Source of the DNA: Ryuthela nishihirai | Taxonomy: Eukaryota > Arthropoda > Arachnida > Araneae > Heptathelidae | Direction of reading: 5' to 3' | DNA: 64,000 nucleotides | Assembly (NCBI GenBank): GCA_038380435.1 | Contig: JAWZYU010000020.1 | Location: 45,416,307-45,480,306, forward strand | Shown: positions 31,800 through 44,400 of the stretch, piece by piece | How positions within the stretch are numbered: position 1 is the stretch's first letter | Layout: each line of letters starts with the position of its first letter | The notes under the pieces: model-generated | The model's input: the letters and a program-made list of their open reading frames with translations, nothing else | What the model was told of the DNA's origin: nothing | Database searches by the model: none | Made by a program: the position numbers and the translations under genes

Positions 31800-33155
31800 A
31801 CCTTTTCAGCATTTCATTTACAGAAATTAATTTTCCTAATAGTGCAATTACATACTTTCCCATCTGTACAATTGATCTCTAAAAAAATATTCTTGCAAAA
31901 AATTTGTAGTGTATATATATAAAGTCATTTTTTTCACTTCCTTCCATTCCAGTTACTGAAATTTTACAAAATGCTATGTCCTCCTTGAGAACTTTAGTTT
32001 CCCCCTTGCTTCCTTATCCCTCAGATGCGTCACTTTTATCGAATTATGCAATGAAGAAAATGCAGTTGCTCCGGGCTGAACAGAAATTATAACGCGGTAC
32101 CAACTCAATTTGTTGACGTACCTCTTAATAACATAATGACACATTATAATGCCATTGGAAACAATACACGATGTTCACATAATGACTACTTGAAGAAGAG
32201 ATTGAAACAAAACATAAATTACATACTATTACTGAATATAAATCACGTTCACAAAACATCAATATCTCACCTATGAATAATGTCTAGTAATGGGATATGA
32301 CATCTCAAATCACACAAGGGATATAAATGTATTCACATAAGCTATATATAAGTATGCAAAACATTTAAAATTTGTGGCACTTTAATACGTCCGTTGGTTT
32401 AAATTTTTATGATGGAAGAAAAGAGACACTTTAAATATTTTTATTTCGTTTAACGAGTTAGTTTTTGTTAAAAATGAACAACATATTGCTATGTGCGCTT
32501 TTTTTTACTATTTATCACATTTGCATAAAATATTCTGTTTAAAGAAAATTGCTATCGAATCACTATCATGTTATGTAGCTGAGGCTTCAAAGTTTTTGTT
32601 ACTGCAGACAACAAATGGAGTACCCAAGTTTGTTTGTTTGTTTTGGGGGTAATTTGTCGAACTAGAATAGAAATTTACAAGGAGAGGGTCGATGTGTTGG
32701 GTTGTCCTTAACCCTCAAAAGCCCACCATTCTTTTTAACGCAGTCCCCGAAAATCAAAATCTTAAGAACTTCAAACCCCGTCTACCATGATATTCAAACA
32801 TGTCAAGCCCTGGCACTAATATTTAAGAAGTTTTTTTCTGGGTACACCACTGACATTTAAGTAATAATAAAACAAAACCGAACTTCATTTTAATAATATA
32901 TGATTTTTACTAACTAAAAATAAATTGTGCCAAAGAGCTGAAAAGTCTACATATATTTTAAATTGTATGAAGGCAAAAACGATTTTGAAAACAAATATCA
33001 TAAATAACATTACAACTGAAGAGAAAGTTGTGAATGTTCTGCAATGGGGAGAGTAAAAAATTTTCAACTATTTAGGTATATGCAAAGGAAGCAATTTATA
33101 ACGAAAGATTCATGCTAATATTAATAGATTAATACGAAAACATATATATTGTATA
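31800..33155. other. AT-rich intergenic DNA, nothing recognised
   Basis: No repeat family, RNA or exon was supported. Confidence 0.5.
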
Positions 33156-33159
33156 TTTT

Positions 33160-33340
33160 TTTTTAATTTCCCTCATGCACTTAATTCAGAAACCTGACAA
33201 GAGTCTCGGAAAAATTCTGAGGTTCTGCGAGGAAGTCGAGCTTCAGCAGAAAGACAACAGAAGAAAAGAAACACTATTCCTTATCAAAGGAATCGAACCC
33301 ATATCCCTTTGATCAGAAGCCAAGCGCTTTAGAACTGTCA
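33160..33340 (-). mobile_element. SINE family 2, strongly diverged
   Basis: Reverse B box GAATCGAACCCATATCCC, then TGATCAGAAGCCAAGCGC. The body remnant CTTCAGCAGAAAGACAACA lies before it. Confidence 0.6.
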
Positions 33341-33349
33341 TTAAAATAT

Positions 33350-34185
33350 ATACTATGTAAATCCTGTCGCAAAAAAAAGTAACCCGTTTTTTCTCCAATG
33401 TTTGTTCATTTTCCTGTATTTTTTCAAATATACACCACGGATTTGTTGCTAGGTGTGTTTGTATGTCTGTGTGTTCGGGAGTTTATTAATTAAACCTAAT
33501 TAATTTGAACAATATTTTAAATATACGTATATGAATTCTCATATGAAAAGTTATAATAGTTTATAATTATTAAAATTATATTATTTTTGAGAGCTAAATT
33601 TATATTTAAAAAACACTTTTGCTCTTGTATTCGAGCAAAGATTGGTTAATCAATGAAACTGTGTTATTGTTATTGATATTTGATACATTTTAAAAATATA
33701 ACTGACATAATATTTATAATTTTGGGAGAAGCAAATTGTTTACGATCATGTTTACGGTTAATTACAAAAATATTCCATTACAAAATGACTTCGTGTCTGG
33801 AGTATCAAAAAGTTAATGACTTCAAAGTTTAGGTTTATTGAGAAGAATTTGTGTCTGATTAATCCTAAATGATATTTCCAATTTCGGTTACGACTGGAAA
33901 AGTACAATGTTAAATAAAAATCAAAGTAATTTATTTTTATCATGACGTTCAGTGCTTAGTAATTAAATTTTAATGGGGGGCATAGATCTTTAGATTACTA
34001 ACTTTTCAGGGATGCTCCTTGTGTGTCATTAATGGAATCGTCCTTAGCGTTGTGGTGTTATTAATGAAGAATTTTTAAACTTCTAATGAATTATAATCTG
34101 GTATTTTTCATTCCCAAACACAATGCGATTTTTATTCTCTTTTCAAATAGAATTATTTAAAAACCTGTAACTGTCGATTGATTAT
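33350..34185. other. AT-rich intergenic DNA, nothing recognised
   Basis: Only short spurious frames. Confidence 0.5.
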
Positions 34186-34290
34186 AGGTTATTAACTATA
34201 AGTTAATGCCTAATGATTGTAGGTTATTAACTATGGATTATGCCTAACTATAGGTATATAGTGGATTATGCCTAACTATAGGTATATAGT
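34185..34290. repeat. Short tandem duplications
   Basis: GGTTATTAACTAT and GGATTATGCCTAACTATAGG each occur twice in direct order. Confidence 0.85.
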
Positions 34291-34442
34291 TATCTCCAGT
34301 CAATTTCTTATATGTGATGTTGTATGTACTCATTCAAATCGTTTTGTGTTTGTAATGCTATATCTGTTTCTTAATTCTCCCCAATGCATTCGGTGTAAAC
34401 AATATTTACTTTCCATTTACTGCTATTTAATTAAAATCAAAG

Positions 34443-34605
34443 TGGCCTGGGTTCTAGCTGTGGATAAAACTTGGATGTTTCTTTTCTTGTGTTGTCTCTC
34501 TTTCCGCTGGGATCTCACAGTCCCTGAAGACCTTCTCTATGGCATATTACACTTGACAGGCTCTAGTTAAATCTCTGTGACAAGCAGCTGTTTATAAGGT
34601 AATTA
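34443..34605 (+). mobile_element. SINE family 2, 5' incomplete
   Basis: GGCCTGGGTTCTAGCTG (B-box remnant), then TGTTGTCTCTCTTTCCGCTG and ACAAGCAGCTGTTTATAAGG. Confidence 0.65.
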
Positions 34606-35039
34606 TTTCTCATAATTATTGGCTATTAGTGGCGTAGTCAAGTTGGCTATTAGTGGCGTAGATTGGGTATTTAGATTTAACTCCCTTCCCAGTAAAAAAT
34701 ATTTGAAAAAAAAAACATTGATTCATTAATTCACATTAATAGAAACATTGAAAACAAATTAACCCCGTCCATTTATAAAAATTCTATCTAATTCTGACTA
34801 CTTCATTGCTATGTATCAAAGTTTCACTTTCATAATTAGATTATAAAAACAGATTGGAAACACGTTTTTCAAAGCTGAAAAAATAAACTTTTCTTCATAT
34901 TATTCAAAGAAATATAATTGACTCTCTACTCCAAAGCTTTCTTGATTCTTTGAGAATGAGTTCTCCTCCAACTGATCTTGACGAGAGAATGAATTAATTT
35001 TAACAGAGTAATCCATTTGTAGCAATAAGAGATTCCCAC

Positions 35040-35172
35040 TCTGAACGAAAGTTCTACCATTCTGGACGTTCATTAATGGCTGAAACTAGAGACAAGCACA
35101 TAGATTAAGTTGAATCGACATATGTCGAAGACAAACTAAGGCATTTATACAAGCTGAGAGTTAAGAATTCTC
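35040..35172 (-). other. Gene B 3' untranslated/flanking region shared with Gene A
   Basis: Inverted counterpart of 13397-13540, with CTCTCAGCTTG, TATAAAT and CATTAATGAACG on the - strand. Confidence 0.6.
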
Positions 35173-35404
35173 TCAAAATCGTCCGACAAAGATGGCGAAC
35201 ATTAAAGTAAGGATCAAGCAGACTATCGAGACACTGCCCACAATGGCTCCGGAGCACATGTCCGCATCTTTTCCTTTGCAAAACTGATCGCGACCACCGC
35301 CGGGCATGACCATAGCAGCGGCCTCATCCGCTTTTCTTGCTGCCTGTTCGCCGCATCCATCTCTGATGACACCACGGATGCAGTCGATGAGATGTATAAT
35401 GACG
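35173..35404 (-). CDS. Gene B terminal exon (second half of module 3, GPI-like tail)
   Basis: The acceptor CTGTTTCAG ends at 35405. The exon encodes [20 protein letters not shown], an alanine-rich helix, a Gly-rich turn, [13 protein letters not shown] and the hydrophobic tail ending FVGRF. The 232-nt exon is 3 nt shorter than in Gene A. The ectodomain part is divergent, while the CSGA-to-end part is highly conserved. Confidence 0.87.
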
Positions 35405-38400
35405 CTGAAACAGAAATATTCAAATCTCGTCATATGAGTTCATCATAAATACTACAAAGTTGTATTTTAAGAATCAGATCAATAAGACAAATTCACATAT
35501 TTCGCTAATATAATTTTATGGTTAAATCCAAATAAAATCTATTTAAATAAGAGAACACAAAATGGGTGATTACACATTCACCAGGATTTGATATACATCA
35601 TAACTTTATCAAAACCAATAAGATAAATTGCAAAAAAACAAAACATTTCTAATTGTGAATTAGTATGTAATTGCCCACATGTTGAACAAATTTATCAAAG
35701 AAAATACCTAAGGATTTTTTTACGATTTTTTTTACGTGGAATGCTCATGTATCTCACATTTCATAAAGCTCGAGAATATCGATGATAAAAAAGTACTAAA
35801 TACGGATACTTGGATGTTATTTTACAAATCAATATGCGAATCGATTTAAAATTATATAACGCAAATATTATGGAATTATGGAAAACAAATTAGATGGTTA
35901 TTATATATGTGGTGTTTTATGTACACGGAATATCAAATTTAACTAATGTAAGTAAAATCGAAAAACTGAAATCTATAAGAACTGAAACTAGTATTCTTTT
36001 ACATTCAAAAAACATTATAAAGCAATAATAAATATATTATAATTTTTATGCTTTTCATTCCACTGTAATTTGTTCGGAGATCTAAATCGAGTGGGGCGGG
36101 GGTGGCTCAGTCGGTAGCGCGCCAGGCTCGTAATCTGTACTTCCCAGGTTCGAGTCCCAGCTGGGTCAGCGTTGAGATTTATCTCCGCAAAATTCCCCGC
36201 CCTGCCCACGGTCAGTAGGGGACACCGATGGACGTGGAAAGGCCGCCGTCCGTCGGATGGGACGTTAAGCCATGGCCCCGGAGAGCCATACCCTTGCACG
36301 TTAAAGAACACGCTGGGTGGCCTTGACGGGAGGCTACCATCTGTCTCCCAACAGCTGTTCCAGTGGGTTCCCTCCCCCAACCTTCTCTGAGCCTTCGGGG
36401 TCCTTGTGACCTGGCCATTTAGCCCATGGTGTGCAAAAAAGTGCCGCTCAGAGGTAAAACAACCCAACCCTAAATCGAGTTCTATTTTTAATCCACCAAT
36501 TTGAAAAATGTGTGGCAAGCAGGTGCTTGAGGGGACATTTATTTTTTTTTTATTATTTGAAGTATTGATACTGGAAAGAGAAATCGAAACTTTTAAATGT
36601 TTTGTAAATGGAAAGTAAAATTCTGCGTTCAGCTAACTGATTAAATATGCTTTTTATGAAAAAATGTTATTGAATTAAAAAAACTGAATAAAATTTGGCG
36701 AAATTGTGATTTCTGACACTATTCATTCAACATAAAGAGGTAAAAAGTCTGAATATTTAACACTAATAAATTCTTTCCACAAAAAATCTTTAAAAATTGG
36801 AATCATAATTACACAAACTGCTTGAAAAGGTTCATATACTTTAATAAAGTTTAATATAAGTAAATTTTTTTTCTCGCATTCGGGCACATTTCGAGAATAA
36901 CAAAATTTACGAATTTAAAATTAAAAGAAATATTGCACTTCCGGGTGAGCCAACCCCTGACGCTCCTCACTTACTATTCAGGTATTCTTTAGCACGTCTT
37001 TCTGGCGCGGATTTTTGTGGAGCAGAGTGCGATTTGTCCCCATAGGGCTTCCTTATCATGTGACGAAGCCTGAAAAGGTTAGAGTAAATTGCAATATTTC
37101 AGGCGGCTTTTTCTGCCCCGCAAGATTTAGTCACTTTGATTGGTATTGAACAAAAAACAAAACAGGCCTCCCTTTCGGGAAAATGGTGGGAATTTCGGGA
37201 CATCGCAAGCCTTTTTTTTTTGGAGAGGATTTTGAGGATTTGAAGCACTGAGATTTTTTGAACTTTAGGACATATCGGGTCACTTCCGTTGGGCTTTTTG
37301 GGTCACTTCCAGGTCATTCTGCAGCTATTGAAAAGTTCGCTGGAATGACACTCATTTCGCTCGGAAAACCTATTCTGCAGAACAATGTATGGGTAGTTTT
37401 CCTTCAAGCCAGGGACCTGTGACTGCGAGAGGAAGTCCGTAAAACCGGCTTTGGGTTTTCTTCTACTAGGAACATGGTTTAATACCCCATCCGGTACAAG
37501 ACGCACTTTCCAAACCCACTCTTGTGCAAATTCTTATTAAAGCTAGAGCACAGTTGGGATTTTTTACCTCTGAGTGTCACTTCATTTTTTTCACACAATG
37601 AATAAAATGGCCAGATCACAAACACTTCAAGGATTTAAAGAAGGTTGGGGAAGGGAACCCACTGAACACTGTTCAGTGGGTTCCCTTCCCCAACCTTCTT
37701 TAACAACCTTTGGCGACAACCTTTGGCGACCTTTTTCTAACAACCTTTGGCGAAGGGAACCCACTGAACACTGTTCAGTGGGTTCCCTTCGCCAAAGGTT
37801 GTTAGGAGACACATGAAAGTCTCCCATCAAGGCCATCCAGGATGTTCTTTAACATGCACAGGGTATGGCTCTTCTGTACACCATACCACTGCTTTGGGTC
37901 CCATACGATGACCTTACTAAGTTCATCGGTGTTCCCTTTCTGACCAAGAGCAGAGTGGAGATTTTGCAGAGAGAAATCTCAACATTGGCATAGCACTGGT
38001 TAGCGGAAAAAATCTCAATATAAGCATAGCAGGGATTTGGAACATCAGTAATAGGAAGTTAGCGAATACCGATTGAGCCAATCACGCTCCTGTGAAAAAG
38101 AGCAGTCAAGTATACCAACTGGTCCCTTGGATTTATCCTTTACATGTGGTTCCAACTTACCAACACATCTTCTGATTCTTTTTGTCCATATTATTCTCGT
38201 TTTGGACTTCATTCAATTCTGGCTGCAACTTCTTCGCACATTCCATTATTTCAGGCATGTGCCTATTCGCACACTCTTCATCTATATAAAAGAAAGATAT
38301 ATTTTTGTTAGTTTCAAACAATTTCGGTTATCGTTTAAAGTTACTTAGGAGAATCGAAAAATAAACATTAACATATCTAAGTCAAGTTTTAAATGCAAGC

Positions 38401-41400
38401 ATCATCTTTTGATCAACATAAATAATAAAAGTTACTAATATCCAGTGATGTTGACAAGGATCTTTCGTTCAAGTATAAGAGGTTATACCCTGAAGAGCCA
38501 AAACATTATGACCAGCGCATCTTTATGAAAATCGAAGCAACTGCAGGTAAATGACGGCAGGTCTGAAGGTGATGAAACGGTGTAAATAACACATGATACT
38601 GAGTTCTGTTAATCAGTGTTATTCTTGTTCTTCAGATAGGAAAGGCAGCGGACCTAAGTGAGTTTGACAAAGGCCAAATTGTAATGGCCAGACGACTGAT
38701 TCAGAGCATTTCCGAGACGGCAATGCTTGTGGGGTGCTCACGGTCAGCCGCGGTTAGTACCTTCAACGAGTGGTCCGAGGAAGGAAAAGTCACGAACCGT
38801 CGGCAAGGTGTCACGTGACACGAAGGTTGCCAGATCACTAATTTCTAAAAAAATCGTTGCCAGATATTTTTTCTGAATTCTGTAATCAACCACAATGTTC
38901 GGATATTTTTTGAGCGACTGTACGGGCTTCCAAAACGGTACGCGTATAACTATTGAGCCACATGAGCTTTCGCCACAATTTATTCTTCGTGGGTTGCATG
39001 TCAGCGAGGACATTTGCATATTAAACCTCGCTGATAATTAATATATAACCTCGCTGATAAAAATTCAGTTGTGTTTTTATATGAAATCAACACCATGTAA
39101 TCAATCCTAGTACAACTATATTTTATTTCTACTAATTCAAATTCGAGATCCAAATAAACATTTTACAAACTTTCATACTGAAAGCGTGAAACATAATCTT
39201 AAATAATACTGCTTATGATTTATGCATATTGACACTGGTTAGAGGCTATTTCACCTCCAAAAGCATCACTGACTGAATTTTACTTCAAATGGATTGGATT
39301 GTTTTACCTCTGAGCGGCACTTTTTTGCACACCATGGGCTAAATGGCCAGGTCACATGGACCCCGAAGGCTCAGAGAAGTTTGGGGAAGGGGACCCACTG
39401 GAACAGCTGTTAGGAGACAGATGGTAGCCTCCCGTCAAGGCCATCCAGCGTGTTCTTTAACGTGCACAGGGTATGGTTCTCCCGCACACAGGGCCACGGC
39501 TTAACGTCCCATCCGACGGACGGCGGCCTTTCCAAGCCCATCGGTGTCCCCTACTGACCGTGGGCAGGGCGGAGAAATTTTGCGGAGATAAATCTCAACG
39601 CTGACCCAGCTGGGACTCGAACCTGGGAACTACAGATTACGAGCCTGGCGCGCTACCGACTGAGCCACCCCCGCCCCTTACTTCAAATGGAAAACCGAGG
39701 ATTACTCAACTGGTGAATCGGAGAAAATGTTTTGTAAGCAGCGAAAAATGTGCAAAAAAATACGAAAATGAAATAACGCATTATTTCTTTTTCAAACGCA
39801 AGAACAAAGTTTGTGATAGAATCAAATGTTGCACATAAATATAATTCTGTCTTCATCTCTGGGCTATGTAAAAAACGGAATTTTAAAAACCCAAGGAAAT
39901 CAAGATCACTTGAAAACGTAATTGAATAGCTCTCCCTCGATTAAAAGCCCTCGTAATCTGCTGCGTCCACTTTCCCGTTACATGGATTATGTGTAAAGAG
40001 TTTTTTAAAAGCAATTTCCTTTACCTGCATCAGAAGAGTCTGCCATCATCATTGGGTATCTATCGGATGTTTGCCTTGAATCAGCTGCCAAAGGAGCGCT
40101 GTCGTATCGTGTGGAAAATACTTGTGGGTTCTTGGGACACCTCCAGGCCTTCTCCTGACCCCTGTCCACCAGGTAAGTGACGAGGAGGCTTCGATCTTCG
40201 CTGCTGCACTTTGAATTCACGATCGATGTCACGCAGTCACGGAAATTCACGTAGCCCCTACAAAAATAAAAAAGCAATTGAGATTATCAACGTCCTCTAC
40301 AATCAGTGAAGTGAACATACAAAAAGGAATCTAAAATGTTACGCAGTAGCAAAACTTCACATAAAGAATGCTAATTATGAATAGCTTTGCTTCACATAAA
40401 GAATGGAGCAGCAAGTCTCCCTCAAAGAGTTTTTTCACCCGTTGTGGCTTATTACACTTAACCACGAAAACCAAGATTCTAGGCCTGAAAATGTATCAAT
40501 CCACAACTCGTTAAGGAACTTCTCGGCAAGTGTTTTGTATCTGAAATAATAAACTATGTCTATGATCGCGAAACCTCTTCACATAAAGGGGCTAGGAACC
40601 TGGAATTTCGGCAGTAGATTAAGAGTAGCATGTGAATGTACAATGAAAAATATAAACTCGATTGGTGGTTAGAAATCGCTGTCTTGGATAAAAAGTCTTT
40701 CTACTCCGTTCGTAGATTCTACTCATTCGCAAATTCTAATCGTGAAAGCTACCAACCATTGCCCCATCTCCCCATTTCCAAAGAATTATTTTATTGAGAC
40801 GTCTCATTACAAGTAGGAACCTTAGTTTTTTCACCTAACATGTGACTGCAAATGGTGAACCCGCGTGTGAAATTGTAGTTGCTAATGTCCCGCTATAAAA
40901 TAAATTATGCTTCATTGTGTAATTTGCAATATTCCGAAATTAAAAACAGTATTTGTAATTGCTCACCTCCATAAAGTGCACATATTAATAATGTACATTG
41001 TAAATAGTCCTTATTTCTCGCATAAGGTGTGGAACTATTTGCTGCGGCGGAATTACATTTTCGAGTTGTTCTTGAAAGAATTCATGTGGGTGTGGCCTCT
41101 TTTCATTGGTTGATTTATTTCTTTGATCTTCAGATAATGCCGTTCCATTCTTTATCTGGAACGGAGTATATTCATAAAATGGCTGGATTTCGGATGTGCC
41201 AATGTTGGCTGCGAATGTGTGGATAATTCAAGGCGATCATTTGAGTGGCGATTAATTTCCATTCTGCAAATCTCTTGGATTATTAATGTCCTAAATGGGT
41301 AAAAGTAAAAAATCCAGTTCAAAACTTAAAAAGACAGCTGGAATCCCAATAAAGTCCAACGACAATCAGCAAATAAACAAACTGGGAAAGCACATTAAAA

Positions 41401-44400
41401 AAAATGGAAATGTCCAATTTGCGTAGAAGTCGTTCCTCTAATGATATAAGCAATTATATGGCAAATAATGAAATATTTCTGAACTTTGACAAAATCAAAA
41501 AAAGAAGAAAAATAAGCAAAAAAACAATAATGAGACCAAATCTACTGAACTTGAACAACACTCGGATAATTCTGAACATTCATTGAATGAAGATGAAAAT
41601 TCCATCATTTCTGAACATAGTAATAATTCTCAAGATGAAGATAACATAACACCTATAATATTCTTCAACAACCATTTCAAGCTTGTGGACTTAGACGACA
41701 CAAAAGTGACGGACTATTTCTTTAACTTGTTGAAAAAAGATATCAGAGGCCATTTCACAAGAAAAGGCGACCTCATTTTATTTCCTGACTCAGAACAAGA
41801 TTTACAAAAGCTCATGGAAGTGACTGAAATCCTGAAAACAAGAGTTGAATTTAGATTCCCACAAAAAGATTATTTCCTCGGAATTCTAGAAGGTGTGAAC
41901 GTAAAATATTCTGACAGCTACCTATTTAAAGAGCTTGACAATGTCAAAATTAATAATTGTTTTTCAAAATCTTTTGATATGCAATAAGGATTAACTCAAG
42001 GCTCAATTTTGAGCCCAATTCTCTTTAATTTATACATTTATGACTTATTCAAAAATCATGACCCTAAAATTAAATTTGCAACTTTTGCAGATAATATTGT
42101 CATCTGGAGTTGTGATAAAAATATAAATAAACTCGAACATAGACTACAAATACAAATAAATAAAACTCTAGATTTTTATAAACTTTGGCACCTCTCAATT
42201 AATTTTGAGAAAACTTTTTGTATACCTTTCATTAAATTTAAATCTGTCCCACCCGAAATTATTTTACATTTAGAACAAAAACAACTTAAACAAGTTAATT
42301 CAGTCAAATATCTGGCATATACTTGGATTCGTGGCTTAACTGAAAAACCCATTTACTACAACAACATAGTAAAGGATGCAAGTTATTAAATTTTTTTTAA
42401 ATGTTTATCAGCTACAAACTGGAGAACTCCTCCCAATTTTTTAATTTATCTATATAAAAATCTTATTCGTTCAAAGCTTGAATATGGTCTAGAATTTACG
42501 GTCGGAACTAGCGATCAAAATTTAAAGAAATTTAATGTCCTTCAAAACGAATTAATCAAATCTGCATTAAAATAAATACCTCCTCAAGCAGCTGCTTGCC
42601 ATAGAGGTCTGACAGGAGCCTGTCAGTTTAAATGCCATAGCAGATGTCTATGAGGATGGCAGGGCCTCAGCAGAAAAATAACACACACAACCATGCCTTA
42701 CCCGGGGCTCGAACCCAGGTCCCGTAGATCAGTAGCCAAGCGCGCTAACCATCGGCCACGGGACGGCAGTAAATCTGCATTAGGCCTTCATAAAAGAACT
42801 TTAACTATTGCTTTAATAGGAGAAACAGATATTGCCCCATTCCAAATCAGAATCAAAATTCTTTTAATTAAATATTTAACTAGACTTTTCTTAAAAATCC
42901 CTTCGCATCTTTTTATACAAAATTATCTTAATAACCCAAAAATATTCAAATAATATCACAATAAACTTGACGAAGATATTTTATTAAAAGTTATTTTTAA
43001 TCTCTCCACTTCAAGAGAAACATTTAATCCTGTAGCTGATTGGAGCTTTCATCGCCCCAATATTCAAATTAATTTACCGGGCATTTTTTCAAAAAAAGAC
43101 TTTTTAACAAATTCTTTAAAAATTCTCACAACTTTATTTTGTAATATAAAGTATAAAAAACACATCAGTATATACTGATGGGTCACTTCAAAAAAATTGT
43201 AATGCAGCTTCGGCTGCCTTTTATATTCCAGCAATTAATTTTTCTAAATCTTTCAAATTACCTTCCATTATATCAATCACTCAAGCTGAACTTATAGATT
43301 ATATTAGAAGCTTTTATTTACATTACACAAAATTTTCATAAAAATTTTTTATTATTTACACAGATTCTAAATGTGCACTAGATATTTTTTAAAACAAGAC
43401 CTCTATTATACAGACTATTCTCAATTTATATATCAACTCTTAACATTAACAGACTTCAATGTAAGATATCTAAAAAATCACATCTCATTGCAGTGGGTAC
43501 AGTCGGTCAAAAAAGTATCCGAACGCTACAGCTGAACTCACGTGTCACGTGACACGAAGGTTGCCACATCACTAATTTCTAAAAAAATCGTTGCCAGATA
43601 TTTTTTCTGAATTCTGTAATCAACCGTAGCGTTCGGATACTTTTTTGAGCGACTGTACCTGCCCACTGTAATATTGAAGGAAATGAAAAAGCTGATGAAC
43701 TCGCGAAAAATGCAATTACTATAATATCACACAAACTATATATTTCTATTCTCATTTCAAAAAAATTATTAATTTTCATGAATTTTACTTAACAAATAAT
43801 TATTTTAAAATTAATGGTAATTTACATAATAATTTTAGGTATGGCCTTTCTTCTAACATTCAATTTACCTGCAATTTTAATTTACCTAGACCACTATTAA
43901 TAAAAAATTTTAAACTAAGAACAGGAGCTACTGCGCTTAATCGGTACTTATATTCAATTAAAAAAATTGCGACTCAAAATTGCACTTTTTGTCATGATCT
44001 TGAAACTATTAACCACGTAATATTAAAGTGTCCAAAATATACTTTGGCACGTCGAACTTTTTTTAAAGAATTAGAATCACTTGGTATTAATGAATTTACA
44101 ATTTTTAATATTCTAAATTATTCAAATTTAAATATAAGGAAAATTTTTATTCTAGTTGGACAATTTCTACACGAAGCTGAATTATGGAAAAAAGTATAAA
44201 ACTCTAAAGATTAACTACATTCCAATATTTACTTTATTTTCACAAGCTTTCGTCATTCTTCAAAACATCTTTAAAATATTCCTGTTTTTTGATTGGAGCT
44301 TTGAGAAAGCCGGAAACGGACCTCTCAATGAGCTGTTACGTTTTACGATGCGATATTCATAAAATGACTTTGTTTTAACTTTGATTGTGTTACCGGAAGG

